Positions 1 to 5,335 of a DNA stretch of 11,822 nt are shown piece by piece. How positions within the stretch are numbered: the first letter of the stretch is position 1; each line of letters begins with the position of its first letter. This DNA is from JBGPMO01 sp041487075 (GTDB taxonomy: Bacteria > Patescibacteriota > Minisyncoccia > UBA6257 > 1-14-0-10-40-38): positions 1-11,822 of the forward strand of contig JBGPMO010000009.1 in the NCBI GenBank assembly GCA_041487075.1, in the 5' to 3' direction. The position numbers were made by a program, and so were the translations under genes. Under the pieces are notes generated by a model. It saw nothing but the letters and a program-made list of their open reading frames with translations. It searched no databases and was not told the DNA's origin.

Positions 1-486
1 GAAGGAGAGCTTGGCTATATCGGCAGTTCTTCGGAAGTACAAAAGGAATTGCCCAAAGGCGCCGCCATCAGGCCCGAAGATCTTACAACGCCCGAGCAAG
101 CAGCAGAGTTTGTGAAAGCGACCAAGGTTGATATGCTTGCTCCCGCAGTTGGTAATTTGCACGGACTTTTCACGAACGCCGCAAAGCCACGGCTTGATAT
201 TGAACGCATTGCCGAAATTAAAAAAGCAGTCAAGATTCCGCTTGTGCTCCACGGCGGATCAGGAACCAACGACCAAGATTTTATCGATGCCATTCATGCT
301 GGAATTAGCATTATTCATATTAATACGGAAATACGGGTTGCGTGGCGCCGCGGCCTTGAAGAGAGTTTGCGTCAGAATCCCGACGAGGTGGCGCCTTATA
401 AGCTTCTCGGCGCCTCTCTCGACAAAATAAAGGAAATCGTCTACCATAGACTGACGTTATTTAATACGCAAAACAATAAACTTTGA
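1..486 (+). CDS. fba: Class II fructose-bisphosphate aldolase, C-terminal part (5' end outside window)
   Basis: The open frame runs from base 1 to a TGA at 484-486 and encodes 161 residues, about the last half of a normal class II aldolase (roughly 300 residues or more). Class II aldolases are Zn-dependent and reversibly split fructose-1,6-bisphosphate into DHAP and glyceraldehyde-3-phosphate in cytosolic glycolysis/gluconeogenesis. Visible motifs, numbered in this fragment: EGELG at 1-5; GNLHG at 51-55, whose His54 fits a metal-ligand His; KPRLD at 62-66; LHGGSG at 83-88, with His84 as a second metal ligand and the Gly/Ser loop binding phosphate; and INTEIR at 107-112, matching the family NTDLR substrate loop with Glu in place of Asp. 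The closely related tagatose-bisphosphate aldolases cannot be excluded because the N-terminal half is missing. No terminator hairpin follows; the L25 gene begins 70 bases downstream. Confidence 0.93.
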   Translation, partial: EGELGYIGSSSEVQKELPKGAAIRPEDLTTPEQAAEFVKATKVDMLAPAVGNLHGLFTNAAKPRLDIERIAEIKKAVKIPLVLHGGSGTNDQDFIDAIHAGISIIHINTEIRVAWRRGLEESLRQNPDEVAPYKLLGASLDKIKEIVYHRLTLFNTQNNKL

Positions 487-511
487 ACAGGAAACAAAAT
501 CATAAATTCAG

Positions 512-554
512 TTGATAGTTTGCAGTTATAACTTATTTGTTTTTTAGTTAACTA
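512..554 (+). promoter_or_regulatory. AT-rich leader of the L25 gene with two 10-base palindromes and a -10-like box
   Basis: The 70-base gap between the aldolase and L25 genes contains two perfect 10-base palindromes, AGTTATAACT (524-533) and TAGTTAACTA (545-554). The first contains TATAAC (527-532), a 5/6 match to a -10 box, which would give a leader of about 18 bases before the ATG at 557. No convincing -35 box lies at the right distance; TTGATA at 512-517 is only 9 bases upstream. A promoter here is plausible. An operator role for the palindromes is speculative, because short palindromes are common in AT-rich DNA. Confidence 0.25.
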
Positions 555-556
555 TT

Positions 557-1249
557 ATGGAATTAACGGTCCAAAAAAGAGAGGTCTTTGGCAAGCAAAC
601 AAGAGCCCTTCGTAAGAAGGGGTTTATTCCTGCTGAATTGTATGGCCATAAAACAGAAAATTTCCATCTCATGGTGCCGGTCGCTGATTTCCATCGGGTG
701 TTCCGGGAGGCCGGTGAGAACACGCTCGTCCAGGTTGTTTTCAATAATAAAAAGCACCCTGTTCTTATTCATGACGTGACTCGTGATCCGGTGACGGATG
801 AGGTGAACGCGGTTGATTTTTATCAAATTCGGCTCGATGAGCGTATTAAAATAAAAATACCGCTTCATTTTATAGGTGAGGCGCCTGCAGTGAAGGAAAA
901 AGGGGGATTGCTGGTAAAAGCAATGCATGAACTTGAAATTGAGGCGATGCCCGTGGCAATTCCGCATACGATCGAAGTGGATTTGGCAAAACTTTCGGAA
1001 ATTGGCGTGAGTATCCATGTGAAAGATTTGGTGCTTCCCGCTGATGTCAAAACACATGTGAATCCGGAAACCGTGGTAGCAACGATAACCGCGAAACTTG
1101 TTGAGGAAGAGATCACAACGGCTCCGGAGACGGTTATTGATTCAGTGAAGGTAGAAACGGAAGAAAAGAAAGCAGAGCGCCAAGCGAAAAAGGAAGAAGG
1201 GCTTCGTGAAGAAGCGCCGAGTATTAGCCCCGCGGCTAAAGCTAAATAG
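557..1249 (+). CDS. rplY: 50S ribosomal protein L25, long CTC/TL5 form
   Basis: The 230-residue protein binds 5S rRNA at the central protuberance of the large ribosomal subunit. Residues 1-92 match the L25 core, with the typical start (ELTVQKREVFGK), the RKKGFIPAELYG segment around 19-30 and DPVTDEVNAVDFYQI around 77-91. Residues about 98-182 form the extra C-terminal beta domain of the CTC/TL5 type. Residues 183-230 are a charged, low-complexity Glu/Lys/Ala tail, common in long L25 proteins and probably disordered. The ATG at 557 is chosen because the conserved N-terminus begins there; no Shine-Dalgarno sequence precedes it. The gene ends with TAG, 12 bases before the lytic transglycosylase start, so the two may be co-transcribed. 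Identification is firm; only the role of the tail is open. Confidence 0.95.
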   Translation: MELTVQKREVFGKQTRALRKKGFIPAELYGHKTENFHLMVPVADFHRVFREAGENTLVQVVFNNKKHPVLIHDVTRDPVTDEVNAVDFYQIRLDERIKIKIPLHFIGEAPAVKEKGGLLVKAMHELEIEAMPVAIPHTIEVDLAKLSEIGVSIHVKDLVLPADVKTHVNPETVVATITAKLVEEEITTAPETVIDSVKVETEEKKAERQAKKEEGLREEAPSISPAAKAK

Positions 1250-1261
1250 TGTACGTTTGTA

Positions 1262-2629
1262 ATGGTTGTCGATCGTTCGCATTTTTTAACGGTGTGGCAT
1301 CACGTATTCGAGAAAGCACGGTTCGTGCTCATCGGGATGTTATTTGTATTTTTGTTTGCGCGGAGCGGAGTGGCGTTTGCGGAAGATGTTGTTGTCAGTA
1401 CCTGCGTCGAGCGCAGTGACTGCGAACGCCAATTAGCTGATCTGGAAACGCAAATTGCAGAACACGAAGCGACTATTACGAAGTTAAAAACAGAAGGGAA
1501 AACACTCCAGTCTTCCATCAGCCGTTTAAATGCCGAGGTGGCGAAAAATCTTCTCCTCATTAAGGCCATTAATCTTACGATTCAAGGGCTGAATGCGCAG
1601 ATTACGGATAAGGAGTCAACGATTAAAACAAAAGAAGCCGATCTTTCTATGAATAGAGAGGCATTAAAGCAATCGCCCCAGACGCTCTACGTAAGCGGGC
1701 AGACCGGTATGGTGGAGCTCTTACTCGCAAACCCGCATCTTTCTGATTTCTTTGGTGATGTGAATAATCTGCTTTCTGTAAAGGAAAGTTTAGTGCAGAC
1801 CATCGGCGTTATTACGAATATTCGGAATGACCTCGTTGACCAGAAAGCAAAGCTTGAGGTTGAACGGAGCGATAAGGCGCGCGCGAAGGCAATTCAGGAC
1901 GCGGAGCGGGCCGCGATCGAAAGCAATAAAGCGGCAAAGGCCAAGCTTCTTGCGGACACGAAGGGCAAAGAGGCAAACTTTCAAAAGATTCTTGCGGATA
2001 CGCGAAAAAAGGCAGCCGAGATTCGAAGCCGCATCTTCCAATTCTTGGGGGGCGGTGAGATGACGTTTGATCAGGCATACCAGTTAGCAAAGCTCGCCGA
2101 AGGGGCAACTGGCATCCGAGCGGCATTTATTCTCGCCATTCTTGATCGTGAATCTGCTTTGGGGCAGAATGTCGGCCGCTGCAAATATAATGATACGAAT
2201 CCGGTAACCGGCCGAGCAGCCATGCATCCCACCCGTGATCTCCCGTACTTCTTGCAGCTTTTAGAGAGACTTGGCATGAGTCCTGATGCAGTGACCGTCT
2301 CTTGCGCAAATTCAGATGGTCCGTATGGCGGCGCCATGGGGCCAGCCCAGTTTATTCCTTCAACGTGGCAGTTGTATGAAACGAAAATCGCGGATGTTAC
2401 CAATCACAATCCCCCGAATCCATGGAATAATGGCGATGCGATTGTGGCAACGGGCCTCTATCTTAAAGATTCCGGAGCCGGCAACAGTGAGAAACTAGCC
2501 GCAGCCCGGTATTATTGCGGAGGTCGGGCGTTAACGAATTGGGTTTGTTTGAATGTGTACGGCGCCGCCGTTGTTCGGAAAGCAGCTGACTTCCAAGATG
2601 ATATCAACGTCCTCAAAAATTCAACGTAA
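1262..2629 (+). CDS. Exported coiled-coil protein with C-terminal MltB-like lytic transglycosylase domain
   Basis: The 455-residue protein is predicted to be secreted and to cleave peptidoglycan. Residues 1-40 form a signal peptide: a basic N-region, a hydrophobic core at about 21-38 and a likely cleavage after AFA (38-40). Residues about 50-255 are rich in Lys/Glu/Gln/Ala with heptad character, a long two-part coiled coil like the N-terminal regions of PcsB/EnvC-type hydrolase regulators. Residues about 267-425 match the SLT_2/MltB (GH103) fold: DRESALGQNVG at 295-305, with Glu297 as the expected catalytic acid, GGAMGPAQFIPSTW at 356-369, and NPWNNGDAI at 386-394. Cysteines are frequent (48, 54, 307, 348, 419, 429), which fits disulfides outside the membrane. 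The start ATG gives a good signal peptide; no Shine-Dalgarno sequence is seen. The fusion suggests a division or wall-remodelling enzyme whose coiled coil positions or restrains the catalytic domain (inference). Confidence 0.88.
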   Translation: MVVDRSHFLTVWHHVFEKARFVLIGMLFVFLFARSGVAFAEDVVVSTCVERSDCERQLADLETQIAEHEATITKLKTEGKTLQSSISRLNAEVAKNLLLIKAINLTIQGLNAQITDKESTIKTKEADLSMNREALKQSPQTLYVSGQTGMVELLLANPHLSDFFGDVNNLLSVKESLVQTIGVITNIRNDLVDQKAKLEVERSDKARAKAIQDAERAAIESNKAAKAKLLADTKGKEANFQKILADTRKKAAEIRSRIFQFLGGGEMTFDQAYQLAKLAEGATGIRAAFILAILDRESALGQNVGRCKYNDTNPVTGRAAMHPTRDLPYFLQLLERLGMSPDAVTVSCANSDGPYGGAMGPAQFIPSTWQLYETKIADVTNHNPPNPWNNGDAIVATGLYLKDSGAGNSEKLAAARYYCGGRALTNWVCLNVYGAAVVRKAADFQDDINVLKNST

Positions 2630-2679
2630 GATAACGTTTAACTCATAATTAATAACTGATAACAAAAATCAAACATTAG

Positions 2680-3429
2680 TCATTCGTTGTTCCGCAATGC
2701 TTCCACAATAGGATCAAAGTTTCCATCGAGGATTTTTTCAATGTTGTGGAATTTTTTCGCTATGCGGTGATCGGTGATCCGGTCTTCGGGGAAGTTATAG
2801 GTCCGTATTTTTTCTGACCGGTCGCCGGTGCCCACTTGGGCTTTTCGGTTTGCGCCAAGCGCGGAGGCGGCTGCACTCTCTCTAGCTTCAAAAAGTTTTG
2901 CGCGGAGAATCGAGAGTGCCGCATCGCGGTTCGCATGCTGTGAACGTTCAGAGCGAGATGAGACCACGACCCCCGAGGGTTTATGGAGAATGCGGACAGC
3001 AGTTTCTACTTTATTTACGTTTTGTCCGCCCGGCCCCCCCGCGCGCGAGAACGAAACCTCAAGATCATTCGGATTGATGGAGAATGCCCTCGCCTCGATC
3101 TCGGGAAGGATTGCCACGGTTGCGGTTGAGGTATGCACCCGGCCCGATTTCTCGGTTGCGGGAACCCGTTGTACGCGATGAACACCCGACTCTTGTTGTA
3201 AGGCGTTCAAGGCACCGGCGCCGGAAATTCGTGCAACGAAGCTCTTGTATCCTCGGAGCGAGGTTTCATTGGTATCAGAAACGACAAAGGACCAGCCGCG
3301 TTTCAAGGCATATTTCTGGTACATCCGCGCGAGGTCCCCGGCAAAGATTGCTGCTTCATCGCCGCCCGCCCCCGCCCGTATTTCTAAGATTAATCTATCA
3401 GTGGTATACTCTTTGTTATTGGCTTCCAT
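2680..3429 (-). CDS. prfA: Peptide chain release factor 1, short form lacking N-terminal domain 1
   Basis: The protein releases finished polypeptides at UAA and UAG codons. It has 249 residues; typical RF1 has about 350-360. Present are the RAGAGGDEA segment (18-26), the codon-recognition tripeptide PAT (90-92, diagnostic of RF1 rather than RF2, which has SPF), the catalytic GGQ (134-136, bases 3022-3030) in GGPGGQNVNKVETAVRI, SERSQHANRDA (160-170) and TGDRSEKIRTYNFPEDRITDHRI (201-223). The first ~100 residues of canonical RF1, the helical domain 1, are missing: the ATG is directly preceded by an in-frame TAA, so no upstream extension exists in this frame, and the DNA beyond encodes a receiver protein on the other strand. 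GPGGQNVNKV also resembles the short release-factor-like families (PrfH, ArfB), but PAT plus the full-length domains 2-4 favours RF1. The gene stops with TGA, which RF1 itself does not read. It converges with the transglycosylase gene, 50 bases apart. Confidence 0.9.
   Translation of the reverse strand: MEANNKEYTTDRLILEIRAGAGGDEAAIFAGDLARMYQKYALKRGWSFVVSDTNETSLRGYKSFVARISGAGALNALQQESGVHRVQRVPATEKSGRVHTSTATVAILPEIEARAFSINPNDLEVSFSRAGGPGGQNVNKVETAVRILHKPSGVVVSSRSERSQHANRDAALSILRAKLFEARESAAASALGANRKAQVGTGDRSEKIRTYNFPEDRITDHRIAKKFHNIEKILDGNFDPIVEALRNNE
3402..3410 (+). promoter_or_regulatory. Extended -10 promoter (TGGTATACT) for the receiver/trpS run
   Basis: TGnTATACT is a 5/6 -10 hexamer with the TG extension that can compensate for a poor -35 box; TTCTAA at 3382-3387 is the best -35 and is weak. 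The expected start near 3417 lies inside the 5' end of prfA on the opposite strand and gives a leader of about 59 bases to the ATG at 3476. It is predicted from sequence only. Confidence 0.35.
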
Positions 3430-3475
3430 TTACGAATTAGGGTATCATTCAAGAGGACGTCATTTCAAGCTCATT

Positions 3476-3874
3476 ATGAAGCATACCCCGTTAATTCTCA
3501 TTGTTGATGATGATAGGGATTTTCGTGAGTTGCTCGAAACTAAGTTTAAGGCGAGTGGTTTTTCGGTTGAGTCGGCGGGGGACGGAGCCGAGGGCGTAGA
3601 AAAAGCAAAAAAGTTTTTCCCCGATCTTATCCTCATGGACGTGAAGATGCCGAAGCTTGATGGCGTTGGAGCACTTTTGAAATTAAAGGAAGACCCGGTG
3701 ACGAAAGACATCCGTGTGGTGCTCTTGACCGCCTTTGGTGATCCCGAACAAGAAATTTATACTACCGATAAGCGATTCGCCGAGGAGCTTGGCGCTCATG
3801 AGTATTTCTTGAAATCACAGGACTTGGATGAAATGGTAAATCGGGTGAAATCCTCGCTTGGGAATCAGTCATAG
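3476..3874 (+). CDS. Stand-alone response regulator receiver protein (first of a tandem pair)
   Basis: The 132-residue protein is a single CheY-like receiver domain with no output domain. Acidic pocket Asp11/Asp12, phosphoacceptor Asp55 (in LILMDVKMP), conserved Thr85 (LLTAF) and conserved Lys113 (FLKS) are all present, so it should accept phosphate from a histidine kinase not encoded in this window. Ser follows the Lys where Pro is usual. The loop between Thr85 and Lys113 is longer than in CheY, with a charged insertion around 88-104. The frame is open further upstream, but the upstream codons are antisense to prfA and the receiver fold begins at MKHTPLILIVDDD, so the ATG at 3476 is chosen. 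An AGAGGA sits about 18 bases upstream, too far to be a normal ribosome site. The second receiver gene starts 9 bases after the stop. Confidence 0.9.
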   Translation: MKHTPLILIVDDDRDFRELLETKFKASGFSVESAGDGAEGVEKAKKFFPDLILMDVKMPKLDGVGALLKLKEDPVTKDIRVVLLTAFGDPEQEIYTTDKRFAEELGAHEYFLKSQDLDEMVNRVKSSLGNQS

Positions 3875-3883
3875 TAGCTTTAC

Positions 3884-4303
3884 ATGCATAACCCCCCAGT
3901 GATCCTGGTGGCTGACGATGACGTTGGCTTCCAGGAGATTGTTGGAACAAAATTAAAACGAAACGGCTTTTTGGTGGCTGAAGCCCATGATGGCGCTGAA
4001 GCCGTTGAAAAAGCGGAGTTGCTTCATCCCGACCTTATCCTCATGGACATTAATATGCCGGGTGAGTCCGGTACGGAAGCGGTTTTGGATTTGGTGCAAA
4101 ATACCGAGACCAAAAACGTGAAAGTCGTCTTTTTAACCAATCAGGCAGATCCGTGGCCTGCGGTAAAAGGAGAGGTTGCAAAAATAGCGAAGGAATTGGG
4201 CGCCACCGATTTTATCAATAAATCAGACGATCTGGATGAGATCGCAGAAAAAGTGAAAGGGTTTTTAGGGATCATCGCGCATCCTTCGACCAGTTCAGGA
4301 TGA
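3884..4303 (+). CDS. Stand-alone response regulator receiver protein (second of a tandem pair)
   Basis: The 139-residue single receiver domain has key residues at the same positions as the first copy: Asp11/Asp12, Asp55 (LILMDINMP), Thr85 (FLTNQ) and Lys113-Ser114. The shared long insertion between Thr85 and Lys113 and the matching numbering point to a tandem duplication that has since diverged. There is no output domain, so it probably works by protein-protein contact or as a phosphate sink (inference). The receiver fold ends near FLGII; the last eight residues, AHPSTSSG, are encoded largely by a hairpin repeat that also supplies the TGA stop, so the original C-terminus was probably a little different. 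trpS begins 13 bases later. Confidence 0.9.
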   Translation: MHNPPVILVADDDVGFQEIVGTKLKRNGFLVAEAHDGAEAVEKAELLHPDLILMDINMPGESGTEAVLDLVQNTETKNVKVVFLTNQADPWPAVKGEVAKIAKELGATDFINKSDDLDEIAEKVKGFLGIIAHPSTSSG

Positions 4304-4306
4304 TGA
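4272..4306. repeat. Dispersed hairpin repeat unit at the 3' end of the second receiver gene
   Basis: CATCCT (4280-4285) and AGGATG (4297-4302) form a 6-base stem around an 11-base loop, TCGACCAGTTC. Flanking TCAT (4272-4275) can pair with ATGA (4303-4306), leaving CGCG bulged. The core closely resembles a short palindromic element of the form TCCTTCGACAAGCTCAGGA that I recall recurring in many environmental bacterial genomes, often seen as HPSTSSG-type protein tails. That identification is from memory. It may also act as a weak RNA hairpin between the receiver and trpS genes. Confidence 0.55.
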
Positions 4307-4316
4307 GTACTATCGA

Positions 4317-5312
4317 ATGAAGAAAAGAATTCTCACCGGAGATCGTCCTACCGGACCACTGCATCTTGGGCATTACGTGGGTTCTTTAAAACAACGCGTG
4401 GAGCTCCAGCATGAGTATGATACGTATGTATTAATCGCTGACGTTCAAGCGCTTACCGATAATTTCGAAACACCGGAGAGAGTGAGCAAAAATGTGCTTG
4501 AAGTTGCGCTCGATTATTTGGCCGTAGGCATTGACCCAGATGAGGCAACGATAGTGCTCCAGTCCGCAGTACCGGAGATTGCGGAACTTACGGTTCTCTA
4601 CATGAATTTAGTGACCGTTGGCCGTTTGAGCCAGAATCCGACGGTCAAAACCGAAATTAAGGAGAAAGGTTTTGGGCAGTCAGTGCCACTTGGTTTTTTG
4701 TCTTACCCCGTGAGCCAGGCCGCGGATATCACCGTATTTCAAGCGAACCTCGTGCCGGTGGGCGATGACCAGCTGCCGATGGTTGAGCAGACGCGCGAGA
4801 TTGTGAAAAAGTTTAATAGCCTGTATGGCGAGACGCTCGTTGAGCCGGAGGCATTGCTTTCAAAATTCCCGCGCCTCCCCGGCACCGACGGCAAGGCAAA
4901 AATGTCGAAATCGTTCGGTAATGTTATTAACCTTTCTGACTCTGAAGGAGAAGTGAGAAGTAAGGTGATGAGTATGTACACAGATCCGAAACGGATTCAT
5001 AAGACCGATCCGGGGCACATAGAGGGAAATCCGGTATTCACGTATCTCGATGCATTTCATTCGTACCCGCGTGACATCGCGGAACTCAAGGAAAAGTATC
5101 GTGCAGGCAAGATTGGAGACGTTGAAATCAAAGAGCGATTAGTGGAGACCTTGAATGTATTTCTTGATCCTATCCGCCGGCGGCGCGCCGAATTTGCAAA
5201 GAAGCCGAAGCAGATTATGAAGATGTTAAAAGAGGGCACGGCTCGCGGCCGCGAAGTTGCCGGCGAAACCCTCCTCGCGGTAAAAGAAGCGATGAAGATT
5301 AGATACTGGTAG
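4317..5312 (+). CDS. trpS: Tryptophanyl-tRNA synthetase
   Basis: The cytosolic class Ic enzyme charges tRNA-Trp with tryptophan using ATP. The 331-residue length is normal for the bacterial family. The N-terminus RILTGDRPTGPLHLGH carries the HIGH signature as HLGH (16-19), and GKAKMSKSFGN holds KMSKS at 195-199. PVGDDQLPMVEQTREI, the usual segment contacting tryptophan and the dimer partner, lies between them. The C-terminal helical region ends in RGREVAGETLLAVKEAMKI, typical of TrpS. The ATG at 4317 puts the HIGH motif at the usual distance from the start; there is no Shine-Dalgarno sequence. It stops with TAG, 23 bases before the ABC transporter gene. Together with the two receiver genes it forms a same-strand run likely to be one transcript. 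All catalytic motifs are intact and nothing suggests a paralogue with another role. Confidence 0.96.
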   Translation: MKKRILTGDRPTGPLHLGHYVGSLKQRVELQHEYDTYVLIADVQALTDNFETPERVSKNVLEVALDYLAVGIDPDEATIVLQSAVPEIAELTVLYMNLVTVGRLSQNPTVKTEIKEKGFGQSVPLGFLSYPVSQAADITVFQANLVPVGDDQLPMVEQTREIVKKFNSLYGETLVEPEALLSKFPRLPGTDGKAKMSKSFGNVINLSDSEGEVRSKVMSMYTDPKRIHKTDPGHIEGNPVFTYLDAFHSYPRDIAELKEKYRAGKIGDVEIKERLVETLNVFLDPIRRRRAEFAKKPKQIMKMLKEGTARGREVAGETLLAVKEAMKIRYW

Positions 5313-5335
5313 ATTATAGAGCTACCCGTTTCTTT

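Noticed and set aside
563..1057. 164-residue open frame on the - strand inside the L25 gene
   Set aside because: It lies wholly antisense to a clearly conserved ribosomal protein gene, has no recognisable domain and no promoter or ribosome site of its own.
2630..2679. Repetitive AT-rich tract (AACTCATAATTAATAACTGATAAC-like) between convergent genes, considered as terminator or repeat
   Set aside because: No stable hairpin or U-run is visible and the internal repetition is too imperfect to call; this 50-base gap holds nothing I can support.
3084..3440. 118-residue Arg/Pro-rich frame on the + strand over prfA
   Set aside because: Composition is what one expects from antisense reading of prfA, and it overlaps the promoter and start of the receiver gene.
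3245..3475. Upstream extension of the first receiver gene (77 more residues)
   Set aside because: The extension is antisense to the conserved N-terminal part of prfA and has no fold of its own; the receiver domain starts at the ATG at 3476.
3430..3510. Promoter for prfA on the - strand (ATGAGA-17-CATAAT or a TTGAAA with poor -10)
   Set aside because: Both candidates are weak matches lying in or near the receiver coding start; neither is good enough to annotate.
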